Below are positions 44,435-53,690 of a stretch of DNA of 64,000 nucleotides, piece after piece (the stretch's first letter is position 1; each line of letters begins with the position of its first letter). The position numbers and the translations under genes are program-made. The notes beneath the pieces were generated by a model. It saw nothing but the letters and a program-made list of their open reading frames with translations. It was not told where the DNA came from and ran no database searches. The stretch comes from Rhodopseudomonas palustris (GTDB taxonomy: Bacteria > Pseudomonadota > Alphaproteobacteria > Rhizobiales > Xanthobacteraceae), in contig JACRJB010000068.1 in the NCBI GenBank assembly GCA_016215605.1, positions 124,001 to 188,000 of the forward strand. The letters run 5' to 3'.

Positions 44435-45613
44435 ATGGCGAACTCCGTATTCGGTGCGACGGGAACATCGATCTTCGAATCGATGTCGCGTCTGGCCACG
44501 GAGGTCAAATCCATCAATCTCGGGCAGGGCTTTCCCGAGAACGGGTTGGAGCCGCCCGAACTGATCGAAGCCGCGGTACGTGCGGTTCGCGACGGCGCTC
44601 ATCAATATCCGCCGATGATGGGATTGCCGGCGTTGCGGCAGGCGGTGGCCGACAACAGCAAGCGGTGGCTGGGACTGGATGTCGATTGGGAGCGCGAGGT
44701 GCTGATCACCTCCGGCGCGACCGAGGCTCTCGCGGATGCGTTTCTGGCGCTACTGGAGCCGGGTGACGAGATCATCCTGCTCGAGCCGGCCTACGATTCC
44801 TATCCGACCATCATCCGCCGGGCCGGCGCGAAGCCCGTTCGGGTGCGGCTCGACCCGCCCGATTGGGCGCTGCAGCTCGATCGGCTGGAGGCGGCGATTA
44901 CGCCCCGGACGAAAGCGATCGTGCTCAATACACCGATGAATCCGATCGGCAAGGTGTTCTCCCGCGAGGAACTGCGCGGCATCGCCGATCTGCTGCTGCG
45001 TCACGACTTGATCGCGATCTGCGACGAGGTCTACGAGCATCTGGTGTTCGACGGCCGACGCCACGAGACGCTGTTCGCGTTCCCCGATGTCCGCGATCGC
45101 GTCGTCAGGATCGGCTCCGCCGGCAAGACCTTCTCGGTGACGGGCTGGAAGGTCGGCTACGTCACGGCCGACCCAAAGTTGCTTGGGCCGATCGCCAAGG
45201 CGCATCAATTCGTCACCTTCACGACGCCGCCGGCACTGCAGTCCGCCGTCGCCTACGGCCTAAACTTGCCGGACAGTTATTTCGAGGGATTGCGCCGCGA
45301 CATGACGTGGCGTCGCGATCTCCTCGTCGATGGCTTGCGCGGTGCGGGCTATTCAGTCGGCGACGTCGCGGCGACCTATTTCGCGGTGGTGGCCACTGAC
45401 GGTCTTCCGGAGTTCGGTGACGATTTTGCGCTGGCGAGACGGCTGACCCGCGAGGCCGGCGTCACGGCGATTCCGATCTCGGCGTTCTACGACGCGCGCG
45501 ACGTCCACAGCCACATCCGGTTCTGCTTCGCGAAGTCGGCGGATACGCTGCAGGAGGCTGTGAGCCGCCTGGCTCGCTGGCGCGAGACGCTCCGCTGGAA
45601 GGCGGCGTCATGA
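44435..45613 (+). CDS. Class I/II aminotransferase (methionine/kynurenine aminotransferase-like)
   Basis: The 392-residue PLP enzyme has the fold-type I pattern of YbdL-like aminotransferases: SINLGQGFPENGLEPPELIEAA, ITSGATEALADAFLALLEPGDE, NTPMNPIGKV, and the PLP lysine in GSAGKTFSVTGWKVGY. YbdL-type enzymes prefer methionine, which fits the MetQNI importer 84 bases downstream and the acireductone-dioxygenase-like gene upstream. The start at 44435 follows GAAGGCAG; ATG 44396 would add 13 residues. Confidence 0.88.
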   Translation: MANSVFGATGTSIFESMSRLATEVKSINLGQGFPENGLEPPELIEAAVRAVRDGAHQYPPMMGLPALRQAVADNSKRWLGLDVDWEREVLITSGATEALADAFLALLEPGDEIILLEPAYDSYPTIIRRAGAKPVRVRLDPPDWALQLDRLEAAITPRTKAIVLNTPMNPIGKVFSREELRGIADLLLRHDLIAICDEVYEHLVFDGRRHETLFAFPDVRDRVVRIGSAGKTFSVTGWKVGYVTADPKLLGPIAKAHQFVTFTTPPALQSAVAYGLNLPDSYFEGLRRDMTWRRDLLVDGLRGAGYSVGDVAATYFAVVATDGLPEFGDDFALARRLTREAGVTAIPISAFYDARDVHSHIRFCFAKSADTLQEAVSRLARWRETLRWKAAS

Positions 45614-45697
45614 AGCCGCCGGCTGTTCAAAACGTGCAACGCTGCACGGCTGCAACAGAACCTGCTCGTCCTAACAAACCAGCTCGAGGGACTTGAT

Positions 45698-46483
45698 TTG
45701 AAACGATCGACGATGTTCTCCATCATTGTGGCCGCTTTGATTGGCGCCGCTGAGCCTTCCGCTGCCCAGACGATCCGTGTCGGGGTCACCAGCGGACCGC
45801 ATGCCCAGATCGCCGAGGCGCTGCTTCCCGTCGCGAAAGCCAAGGGCCTCAACGTCAGGCTGGTGGAGTTCTCGGACGGCGCCTTGATCGACGTGGCGAC
45901 CGACAACGGCGAGCTGGAAGCCAATGCGTTCCAGCATACGCCCTATCTCGACCAGCAGAACCGCGACCGCCGGCTCGACGTCGTATCGGTCGGCCGCACC
46001 ATCCTGCTGCCGATGGCGGGCTATTCGCGCAAGCACAAATCGCTGGCCGATCTGCCGGTCGGCGCAAAGATCTCGATTCCCAACGATCCGACCAATGGTG
46101 GCCGTGCGCTCAAACTGCTGGAAGCGGGTGGCGTGATCAAGCTTGCGCCGGGTAGCACCTTCAACGCCACCGAACTCGACATCACCGACAACCCGAAGAA
46201 GGTAAAGATCCTCGCGATGGAGACGGCGCAATTGCCGCGTTCGCTCGACGACGTCGACTTCTCCGTCATCACCTCCTTCTTCGCGCTCAGCGCCGGCCTT
46301 GTTCCCAACCGGGACTCGCTGCTGATCGAGAGCCAGCAGTCGGACTATGTCTGTCTGATCGGCGTCCAGCGCAAGAACGCCAGTCAGCCCTGGGTCAAGA
46401 CGCTGGTCGAGAGCTATCAGTCGCCGGAGGTGAAGGAGTTCATCGAGAAGAAGTTCAACGGCAACATCATTGCGGCCTGGTGA
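45698..46483 (+). CDS. metQ: Methionine ABC importer binding protein MetQ
   Basis: The 261-residue NlpA-family binding protein starts with TTG and a signal peptide (MKRSTMFSIIVAALIGAAEPSAAQ). The lipobox cysteine of many MetQ proteins is absent, so it is probably soluble. Hallmarks are VGVTSGPHAQIAEALLPVAK, NGELEANAFQHTPYLD, ISIPNDPTNGGRALKLLE and ISFFALSAGL-like VITSFFALSAGL. It binds methionine or a derivative. Its stop overlaps the metN start. Confidence 0.92.
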   Translation: MKRSTMFSIIVAALIGAAEPSAAQTIRVGVTSGPHAQIAEALLPVAKAKGLNVRLVEFSDGALIDVATDNGELEANAFQHTPYLDQQNRDRRLDVVSVGRTILLPMAGYSRKHKSLADLPVGAKISIPNDPTNGGRALKLLEAGGVIKLAPGSTFNATELDITDNPKKVKILAMETAQLPRSLDDVDFSVITSFFALSAGLVPNRDSLLIESQQSDYVCLIGVQRKNASQPWVKTLVESYQSPEVKEFIEKKFNGNIIAAW

Positions 46484-47628
46484 CCGATCGCATGAACGCC
46501 GTTCCTCCGATCTCGGACTTCCGCGCCTCGGCGATCGGCGACGATGATCCGGCCGGCGCGGCGGCTGTTCGCATCGATGGCCTCAGCAAGACGTTCTCGA
46601 AGGCCGCCGGGCCGGTGCTCGACGATGTGTCCCTGACGATCCGCCGTGGCGAGATTCACGGGATCATCGGGCGATCCGGCGCCGGCAAGAGCACGCTGGT
46701 CCGCTGCATCAATCTGCTGGAACGGCCGAGCGCCGGGCGCGTCTTCGTGTCCGGTCGCGAGATCACCAGCCTGCGGGGCCGGGCGTTGCGGACGGCGCGC
46801 CGCGACATCGGGATGATCTTCCAGCACTTCAATGTGCTGTCGTCGAAGACGGTAGCCGGCAATGTCGCGCTGCCGTTCAAGGTGGCGGGGCTGCCGCGCG
46901 CGGAGATCGCGCGACGAATTCCGCCGCTGCTGGAACTGGTCGGATTGGCGCACAAAGCGGATGCGTATCCGTCGGAATTATCAGGGGGTCAGAAGCAGCG
47001 GGTCGGCATCGCACGGGCGCTGGCGCTCGATCCCTCCGTGCTGCTGTGCGACGAGGCGACGTCGGCGCTCGATCCGGAAACGACGGAGCAGATCCTCGCG
47101 CTGCTGCGCGACATCAACCGCCAACTCGGGCTGACCATCGTGCTGATCACGCACGAGATGCAGGTGCTGCGTGATATCGCCACGCGCGTCGCCGTGCTCG
47201 ATCACGGCCGGCTGGTCGAGGAGGGCGCCACTTTCGACGTGCTGGCCTTCCCGAAATCTGCGGTGGCGCGCTCGTTCCTGTCGGGTCTGGTCGCTCACGA
47301 ACTGCCGCCACCGGTCGCGGCACGGTTGTTGCCGGAGCCGGTGGCGGACAGCGATCCGGTGCTGCGGATCGTCTTCACCGGCGACGCGGCGCACGATCCG
47401 ATCGTCGCCGACCTCGTGTCGCATTTCCAGATCGTCCCCAACATCCTGCACGGCCGGATCGACTATGTCGGTGATCGGCCGCTCGGCGTACTGACGCTCG
47501 TCGCCGGCGACGCCGGCAAACGGCTTCCGGCCGTGCTGTCGCGCCTCGCTTCATTTGGATTATTCGTGGAAGTCATTGGTCATGCCGTTCGATCTGCTGT
47601 CACCCGCCGTCACGGCGCTGCTGTTTGA
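46480..47628 (+). CDS. metN: Methionine ABC importer ATPase MetN
   Basis: The 382-residue ATPase has Walker A GRSGAGKST, signature LSGGQKQRV, Walker B VLLCDEATSALD, then a C-terminal NIL regulatory domain (about 290-380; LRIVFTGDAAHDPIVADLVSHFQIVPNILHGRIDYVGDRPLG in part). That domain senses methionine in MetN. GTG at 46480 overlaps the metQ stop; ATG 46492 is an alternative. It overlaps metI. Confidence 0.95.
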   Translation: MTDRMNAVPPISDFRASAIGDDDPAGAAAVRIDGLSKTFSKAAGPVLDDVSLTIRRGEIHGIIGRSGAGKSTLVRCINLLERPSAGRVFVSGREITSLRGRALRTARRDIGMIFQHFNVLSSKTVAGNVALPFKVAGLPRAEIARRIPPLLELVGLAHKADAYPSELSGGQKQRVGIARALALDPSVLLCDEATSALDPETTEQILALLRDINRQLGLTIVLITHEMQVLRDIATRVAVLDHGRLVEEGATFDVLAFPKSAVARSFLSGLVAHELPPPVAARLLPEPVADSDPVLRIVFTGDAAHDPIVADLVSHFQIVPNILHGRIDYVGDRPLGVLTLVAGDAGKRLPAVLSRLASFGLFVEVIGHAVRSAVTRRHGAAV

Positions 47629-48277
47629 GTCGCTGAAACAGACCGCCTACATGGTGTCGATCGCGGCCCTGGTGTCGACCGCGCTCGGCTTGCCGCTCGG
47701 TGTGCTGCTGGTGGTGACGAGCCCAGGCCACATTCTGCCGTTGCCGATCTTCAATCGAATTCTCGGGACGGCCGTCAATCTGGTCCGGTCGACGCCGTTC
47801 ATCATCCTGATGGTCGCAATCATTCCGTTCACGCGGGTGATCGCCGGCAGTTCGGTCGGCACCAGCGCAGCGGTCGTGCCGCTGACGGTCGCGATCACGC
47901 CGCTGTTCGCGCGCCTCGCCGAGACGGCGATGCGGGAAGTGGACCGTGGTCTGATCGAGGCCGCCGAAGCGATCGGCGCGTCGCCGCTGCAGATCATCGT
48001 CCGGGTGATCATTCCAGAAGCGCTGCCGAGCATTGTCGCAGGACAGACCGTCGCGCTGGTCAGCCTGATCGGTTACTCGGCGATGGCCGGTACCGTCGGC
48101 GGCGGAGGGCTCGGCGATCTCGGTGTTCGCTTCGGCTATCAGCGCTTCATGCCGGAAGTGATGCTGGCGGTGGTGATCGTCCTCGTCGCCATCGTCCAGA
48201 GCGTTCAATTGCTCGGCGACGCCGCGGCACGCGCCGTCAATCATCGGATCGCCCGCGGCAAGCGATCGACGTCCTGA
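47582..48277 (+). CDS. metI: Methionine ABC importer permease MetI
   Basis: The 231-residue permease has about five helices. It shows the MetI blocks NLVRSTPFIILMVAIIPFTR, EAAEAIGASPLQIIVRVIIPEALPSIV and GYSAMAGTVGGGGLGDLGVRFGYQRF. It overlaps the end of metN. With MetQN it imports methionine. Confidence 0.95.
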   Translation: MPFDLLSPAVTALLFESLKQTAYMVSIAALVSTALGLPLGVLLVVTSPGHILPLPIFNRILGTAVNLVRSTPFIILMVAIIPFTRVIAGSSVGTSAAVVPLTVAITPLFARLAETAMREVDRGLIEAAEAIGASPLQIIVRVIIPEALPSIVAGQTVALVSLIGYSAMAGTVGGGGLGDLGVRFGYQRFMPEVMLAVVIVLVAIVQSVQLLGDAAARAVNHRIARGKRSTS

Positions 48278-48313
48278 GCGCCACGCCCGCCGCCAACCGA
48301 AAGGAAACCGACC

Positions 48314-49627
48314 ATGTCGCTCCAAACCGTGCAACCGCTTCACCCCGGTAACATCGACACCCTTGCGCTTCACGGCGGGTCGTTTCGTGCCGATCCGGCC
48401 ACCGGCGCGACGCAGGTGCCGATCTATCAGAGCACGTCGTTCGATCTGCAGAGCACCGAGCGCGCCGACCGTCTGGTGAACTTCGAGGAGTTCGGCTTCG
48501 TCTATTCGCGGATCGGCAATCCGACTTCGCATGTGCTGGAGGAGCGGCTCGCGGCGATCGAGGGCGGTGCGGCAGCGCTGGCGCTGGCGTCGGGGCAGGC
48601 GGCGGTGGCGTTGTCGGTGCTGACGCTGGTACAGGCCGGCGACAACATCGTCACCGGCACCGATCTCTACGGCGGGACCTGGAATTTCTTCGCCAACCGG
48701 CTGAAGCAATTCGGCATCGAGGCCCGCTTCGTCGACCCAGCCGATCCGGAAGCGTTCCGCGCGGCGACTGACGACCGCACCCGATTGTACTTTGGCGAGA
48801 CGCTGCCGAACCCGAAGCTCAACGTGTTTCCGATCCACGAAGTCGCGGAGATCGGCCGCAGCTTCGGCATTCCGCTGATCATCGACAACACCGCGGCGCC
48901 GCTGCTGGCGCGGCCGATCGATCACGGCGCATCGATCGTGGTGCATTCGGCGACCAAATATATCGGCGGCCACGGCACCACGATCGGCGGCGTCATCATC
49001 GACAGCGGCCAGTTCCCGTGGGAGGAATTCGCCGACCGGCACCGGCTGATCACCGGTCCGGACCCGTCCTATAACGGCCGCACCTGGCCGGACATCGCGC
49101 GCCCATTCGGGCCGGTGGCTTACGCCTTCGCGGCGCGGGCAGGGTTGCTGCGCGATCTCGGGCCTGCGCTGTCGCCGCAGAATGCGTTCCAACTAATTCA
49201 GGGGCTCGAGACCCTGCCGCTGCGCATCCGGCAGCAGACGGCGAACGCGGCCCGCGTGGCCGATTATCTGTCGAAGCATCCCAAGGTCGAGACGGTGATC
49301 TATCCGGGCCTGCAGAGGGGCGAGGCGCGCCGACGTGCCGACACCTATCTTCAGGGCGGCTACGGCGCCCTGGTCGGCTTCGAGCTGCCCGGCGGCTTCG
49401 GCGCGGGCCGCCGCTTCATCAACTCGCTGAAGCTGCTGTTCCACGTCGCCAATATCGGCGATGCGCACAGCCTGGCGATCCACCCGTCGTCGACCACGCA
49501 TGCGCAGCTCGCGCCGGAGAAACAGCTCGCGGCCGGCGTCACGCCCGGCTACGTGCGGCTGTCGGTCGGCATCGAGAGCGTCGACGACATCATTGCCGAT
49601 ATCGCGCAGGCGCTCGACCAGGCCTGA
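48314..49627 (+). CDS. metY: O-acetylhomoserine sulfhydrylase MetY
   Basis: The 437-residue length and the sequence (TLALHGGSFRADPATGATQVPIYQSTSF, YSRIGNPTSHVLEERLA, LYGGTWNFF, IDNTAAPLLARPIDHGA, PLP lysine in HSATKYIGGHGTTIGG, HPSSTTHAQL) identify O-acetylhomoserine sulfhydrylase. It makes homocysteine or methionine from O-acetylhomoserine and sulfide or methanethiol. Methanethiol is the product of methylthio-alkane reductase, and the nitrogenase-like genes follow 28 bases downstream, so the coupling is meaningful. The start has AAGGAAA upstream. Confidence 0.95.
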   Translation: MSLQTVQPLHPGNIDTLALHGGSFRADPATGATQVPIYQSTSFDLQSTERADRLVNFEEFGFVYSRIGNPTSHVLEERLAAIEGGAAALALASGQAAVALSVLTLVQAGDNIVTGTDLYGGTWNFFANRLKQFGIEARFVDPADPEAFRAATDDRTRLYFGETLPNPKLNVFPIHEVAEIGRSFGIPLIIDNTAAPLLARPIDHGASIVVHSATKYIGGHGTTIGGVIIDSGQFPWEEFADRHRLITGPDPSYNGRTWPDIARPFGPVAYAFAARAGLLRDLGPALSPQNAFQLIQGLETLPLRIRQQTANAARVADYLSKHPKVETVIYPGLQRGEARRRADTYLQGGYGALVGFELPGGFGAGRRFINSLKLLFHVANIGDAHSLAIHPSSTTHAQLAPEKQLAAGVTPGYVRLSVGIESVDDIIADIAQALDQA

Positions 49628-49655
49628 TCCGACACCGCAGGAAGCGAGGCGCGCC

Positions 49656-51161
49656 ATGGTGCTCAATCTGAAGAATCCGCAGGTCGAAACCCGCGATCAG
49701 CGGCTCGGCACCATCACCCAATGGGACGGCCGCGCCGACCAGCTGGTTCGCGATTCCGTCTTCACCTATGGCTGTTCGAAAGGCTGCGACAATGGCGGGA
49801 GGCGGTTGTGCGAGCAGTCGAGCCCGTTCCAGCAGGCCTCGATGTGCGCCGAGCACATCGCCGTCACCAACGCCACGATCATTCAGGAATCGGTGGTGGT
49901 GCAGCACTCGCCGATCGGCTGCGCGGCCAGCCAATCGTTCACCGCGCGTTATTATCGCGATCTGGCGGCGCGGCGCGGCTGGAAGCTGGAAGATCCGAAA
50001 TCGATCTGCACCAATCTCGGCGAACAGGACATGGTGTTCGGCGGCGTGGAGCGCCTCGAACAAACCATCCGCGACGCGTTCGAGCGGCACGATCCGCGCG
50101 TGATCTTCGTCGCCACGTCCTGCGCCACCGGCATCATCGGCGACGATGTCGACGGCGCGGCGAAGCGGGTCGAGGATGAGATCGGCATTCCGGTGGTGAC
50201 GCTGCATTGCGAGGGCTTCAAGTCGAAGCACTGGTCGAGCGGCTGGGACGTGATCGAGCACGGCATCCTGCGGCGGCTGGTGCCGCACGCGCCGCAGCGG
50301 CAGCCGGATCTGATCAACGTCATCCATCTCGGCGGACCCGACGTGTTCTCGCCATTGCTCAACCCGCTCGGGCTGCGCGTCAATCTGGTGATGGGCGGCA
50401 ACACGCTGGAGCGGCTGGCGCAGATGTCGGAGGCGGCCGCGACCGTCACGATGTGCTTCGTGCTGTCCTATCTCGCCACCGGACTCGAGCAGGAATTCGG
50501 CGTGCCGGAGGTGAAGGCGCCGCTGCCCTACGGGCTCGACGCCACCGACAATTGGCTGCGCGACATCGCGCGGCTGACCGGCACCGAGGACAAGGTCGAG
50601 GCAGGGATCGCCAGCGAGCGTGCGCGGATCGCGCCGGAGCTGGCGCGGCTGCGCAAGGCGCTCAAAGGCAAGCGCGGCTTCGTCGCCGCCGGCGCCGCGT
50701 TTGCGCACGGGCTGCTGGCCGATCTGCGCGAACTCGGCGTCGATGTCGACAGCGCGTTCTCGTTCCATCACGATCCGACCACCGACAGCGGCGATTCGCA
50801 GCAGGATTCGCTCGGTCACCTCGTCGACGTCTGGGGCGACGTGCCGAACTACACGGTCAGTCCCGATCAGCATTTCCAGGCTCACGCCGCCCTGCAACGT
50901 GCGCGCCCCGACTTCGTGATCTGCCGTCATTCCGGCACCATGGCCGTGCTGGCCGGACGAATGGGAATTCCGGTGCTGCCGATCTTCTATTCCAACGACG
51001 GCCTCGGCTACGAGGGGCTGCTGACGATCGGCCGCGCTATCCTCCGGGTGTTGCCGCGCAAGCGGTTCTACGACGATGTCGCCGCGCACAGCTCGTTCCC
51101 GTATCAACCCTGGTGGCTGGCGGAGACCGATCCCTACGCCGCCATCGCCGAACCCGCCTGA
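49656..51161 (+). CDS. Nitrogenase-like component D, methylthio-alkane reductase (MarD)-type candidate
   Basis: The 501-residue protein has a NifD-like fold. Three cysteines fit P-cluster ligands (about Cys64, Cys89 in HSPIGCA, and Cys156 in TSCATGIIGDD). Cys267 in TMCFVLSYLATGLEQEFGVP lies at the cofactor-cysteine position, like Cys275 of NifD. The usual cofactor histidine near the C-terminus is not seen in GIPVLPIFYSNDGLGYEGL. The N-terminus has an extra CSKGC motif. Methylthio-alkane reductases use nitrogenase-type clusters to split methylthio-thioethers to methanethiol; MetY directly upstream uses methanethiol. Another nitrogenase-like activity is possible. Confidence 0.72.
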   Translation: MVLNLKNPQVETRDQRLGTITQWDGRADQLVRDSVFTYGCSKGCDNGGRRLCEQSSPFQQASMCAEHIAVTNATIIQESVVVQHSPIGCAASQSFTARYYRDLAARRGWKLEDPKSICTNLGEQDMVFGGVERLEQTIRDAFERHDPRVIFVATSCATGIIGDDVDGAAKRVEDEIGIPVVTLHCEGFKSKHWSSGWDVIEHGILRRLVPHAPQRQPDLINVIHLGGPDVFSPLLNPLGLRVNLVMGGNTLERLAQMSEAAATVTMCFVLSYLATGLEQEFGVPEVKAPLPYGLDATDNWLRDIARLTGTEDKVEAGIASERARIAPELARLRKALKGKRGFVAAGAAFAHGLLADLRELGVDVDSAFSFHHDPTTDSGDSQQDSLGHLVDVWGDVPNYTVSPDQHFQAHAALQRARPDFVICRHSGTMAVLAGRMGIPVLPIFYSNDGLGYEGLLTIGRAILRVLPRKRFYDDVAAHSSFPYQPWWLAETDPYAAIAEPA

Positions 51162-51173
51162 GAAAGACCAGTG

Positions 51174-52553
51174 ATGCTGTCTCCTGTCACCGACAATCTC
51201 GACGCCTCCGGCGCGTTCTGCAGTTCGCCTGGCGCGATCGAGCAGGTTCGTTACGGCTGTAGTCTCGGTGCGCTGGCGAGCGTGATCGCGATTCCCGGCG
51301 CGGTGCCGATTACGCATTGCGGACCGGGCTGCGCCACCAAGCAGTTCCATGCGCTGTCCGGAATCAACGCCTATCAGGGCGGCGAATTCCACGTGCCGAG
51401 CAGCAATCTCGGCAACCAGGAAGTGATCTTCGGCGGCGCCGATCGCCTCGACGAATTGATCCGGTCGACGTTGAAGGTGATGCAGGCCGATCTATTCGTG
51501 GTGCAGTCCGGCTGCATTCCCGGCCTGGTCGGCGACGATGTCGGCAGCGTGGTGCGGAGCTATCAGAAGCAGGGCGTGCCGATCGTGTTCGCCGAGACCA
51601 GTGGTTATCGCGGCAACAATTTCACCGGCCACGAAACCGTCATTCGCGCCATCATCGACCAGTTCGTCGATGTCAACGACGCCCCGCTGCAGCACGGCCT
51701 GGTCAATGTCTGGTCGCTGCTGCCGTATCAGAATCCGTTCTGGCGCGGCGATCTCACCGAGATCAAGCGGATCCTCGAAGGCGTCGGGCTCGAGGTCAAC
51801 ATCCTGTTCGGCCCGTCGTCGGCCGGCGTCGAGGAGTGGCGCGCGATTCAGCGTGCGCAGTTCAATCTGGTGCTGTCGCCGTGGCTCGGCCTCGCCACCG
51901 CCGCTCATCTCGAAGACCTCTACGGCCAGCCGTTCCTGCACGTGCCGACGATCCCGATCGGCGCCAAGGCCACCAGCGCCTTCCTGCGCCAGGTGGTCGA
52001 TTTCGCAGGCCTCGATCGCGCGCGCGCAGAAGCGTTCATCGCGCAGGAGGAGAAGGAGCACTACGTCTATCTTCGCGACTTCGCCTCGTTCTACGCCGGC
52101 TGCACCAGCCAGTATCGGCTGCCGTCGACGGCGATCGTGGTCAGCGAAAGCGCGTATAATCTCGCGGTGGCGAGCTTCCTGGTCGAGCAGCTCGGTCTCA
52201 ATCCCGGGCCGATGGTGATCAGCGAGAATCCGCCGGCGGATTTTCGCGAGACCATCCAGAAGTCCTATCGCGCGCTCGCCGACGGCGCAGGAGCCGAGGC
52301 CGTGTTCGAGCAGGACGGTCACCGGATTCACGAATTGATCCGGCAAACCGATCTCACCGGCGAAGTGCCGATCGTGTTCGGCTCGACCTGGGAGGCGGCG
52401 CTGGCGGACGAGATCGGCGCGCCGCTGGTCGAGATCGGCTATCCGTGCACCGACGAGGTCGTGCTGTCGCGCGCCTATGTCGGCTATCGCGGCGCGCTGG
52501 CGTTGATCGAACGCACCTATACGACGGTGGTTCGCGCCAGCACGATGGGGTAG
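51174..52553 (+). CDS. Nitrogenase-like component K, methylthio-alkane reductase (MarK)-type candidate
   Basis: The 459-residue protein is the NifK-like partner of the preceding gene. Candidate P-cluster cysteines are Cys29 (VRYGCSLGA), Cys49/Cys53 (HCGPGC) and Cys114 (QSGCIPGLVGDDV). The sequence includes GGEFHVPSSNLGNQEVIFGG and ETSGYRGNNFTGHE. It starts 12 bases after the D gene, with GAAAGACC upstream. No NifH-like electron donor is encoded in the window; it could use VnfH or NifH, or a MarH encoded elsewhere, possibly beyond the right end where a second NifB-like gene lies. Confidence 0.72.
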   Translation: MLSPVTDNLDASGAFCSSPGAIEQVRYGCSLGALASVIAIPGAVPITHCGPGCATKQFHALSGINAYQGGEFHVPSSNLGNQEVIFGGADRLDELIRSTLKVMQADLFVVQSGCIPGLVGDDVGSVVRSYQKQGVPIVFAETSGYRGNNFTGHETVIRAIIDQFVDVNDAPLQHGLVNVWSLLPYQNPFWRGDLTEIKRILEGVGLEVNILFGPSSAGVEEWRAIQRAQFNLVLSPWLGLATAAHLEDLYGQPFLHVPTIPIGAKATSAFLRQVVDFAGLDRARAEAFIAQEEKEHYVYLRDFASFYAGCTSQYRLPSTAIVVSESAYNLAVASFLVEQLGLNPGPMVISENPPADFRETIQKSYRALADGAGAEAVFEQDGHRIHELIRQTDLTGEVPIVFGSTWEAALADEIGAPLVEIGYPCTDEVVLSRAYVGYRGALALIERTYTTVVRASTMG

Positions 52554-52568
52554 AGCGCGACGCGCACG

Positions 52569-53678
52569 TCAGCCGGCGACCGAGTAGACACGCCGCTCGC
52601 TGTCGCCGGCGGCGCGCTGTCGAAGCAGCTCGCGCGTGATGTCCAGCGTCTCCTCGATCATCGCGGCATCGACATCGAGATGGGTGCAGGCGCGCATCCG
52701 TCCGCCCATGATCGAGACCAGCACGCCGCGAAGGCGCAACGCGGCCGTCAATTCTTCGTTGGAGATGCCGGAGCCGGCGACATCGAAGAACACGAGGTTG
52801 GTCTCTGGCGGTTGAACGTCGATGCCTTCCAATCTCGAAAGTCCTGCAGCGAGCTGCCATGCGTTCACGTGGTCTTCGGCAAGGCGGTCGACATTGTGGT
52901 CCAGCGCGTAGTGGCAGGCCGCCGCACAGATGCCGGCCTGGCGTAGAGATCCGCCGAGCCGCTGCTTCCAGCGCCAGACTTCGTCGATGAAACCGCGCGA
53001 TCCGGCCATCACGGCACCCAGCGGCGCGCCGAGGCCTTTGCTGAAGTCGATCCAGACCGAGTCCCAGCCCGCGACCATCTCGCGTGGGATCACGCCGCTG
53101 GCGACGCTGGCGTTCAGCAAGCGTGCGCCGTCCATGTGGGTGGCGAGACCATGGGTCTTCGCCAGCGCCGCGATCCGCTCCAGCGCCGATTGCGGCCAGA
53201 CCTTGCCGCCGCCGAGATTGGTGGTTTGCTCGACGCTGACCAGAGTCTGTCTGGCCAGATGTCGATCGGGAGGGCGGAGTGCCCTGCGAAGATCATCGGG
53301 CGTGAATTGTCCACTCGGGCCAGGCAGAGGCTTGATCTGAACGCCGCCGAGCGCCGCATGGGTGCAGCCTTCGAGCGATACGATGTGCGATGTTTCGTGC
53401 GCCAAAATCTCGTCGCCCGGCCGGCAATGCGCCAGCGTCGCGGCGATATTGCAGATCGTGCCCGACGGCATGAACAACGCGGCTTCCTTGCCGAGCAGCG
53501 CGGCGACGCGATCGCACAGGCTGTTCACCGTCGGATCGGCGCCGATCTGTTCGTCGCCGACCTCCGCGTCGGCCATGGCTTCCCGCATCGCGCGGCTGGG
53601 CCGGGTCTGCGTATCCGAGAACAGATTGATGCGGACTGGCGGGAGGCTCGGATCGTCGGGGACGGGCGCGTACACCAT
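52569..53678 (-). CDS. ltaE: Low-specificity L-threonine aldolase
   Basis: The 369-residue PLP enzyme has INLFSDTQTRPSRAMREAMADAEVGDEQ, the DGARLLNA aspartate region and the PLP lysine in WIDFSKGLGAPLGAVMAG. It cleaves threonine or allo-threonine to glycine and acetaldehyde. The gene is convergent with the nitrogenase-like pair and is followed upstream by soxZ; a role in sulfur metabolism is not obvious. Confidence 0.9.
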   Translation of the reverse strand: MVYAPVPDDPSLPPVRINLFSDTQTRPSRAMREAMADAEVGDEQIGADPTVNSLCDRVAALLGKEAALFMPSGTICNIAATLAHCRPGDEILAHETSHIVSLEGCTHAALGGVQIKPLPGPSGQFTPDDLRRALRPPDRHLARQTLVSVEQTTNLGGGKVWPQSALERIAALAKTHGLATHMDGARLLNASVASGVIPREMVAGWDSVWIDFSKGLGAPLGAVMAGSRGFIDEVWRWKQRLGGSLRQAGICAAACHYALDHNVDRLAEDHVNAWQLAAGLSRLEGIDVQPPETNLVFFDVAGSGISNEELTAALRLRGVLVSIMGGRMRACTHLDVDAAMIEETLDITRELLRQRAAGDSERRVYSVAG

Positions 53679-53690
53679 GCGTGTATCTGC

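Noticed and set aside
48278..48313. SAM-II riboswitch before metY
   Set aside because: Only 36 bases separate metI and metY and no pseudoknot-like sequence is seen; the 84 bases before metQ also lack a convincing one.
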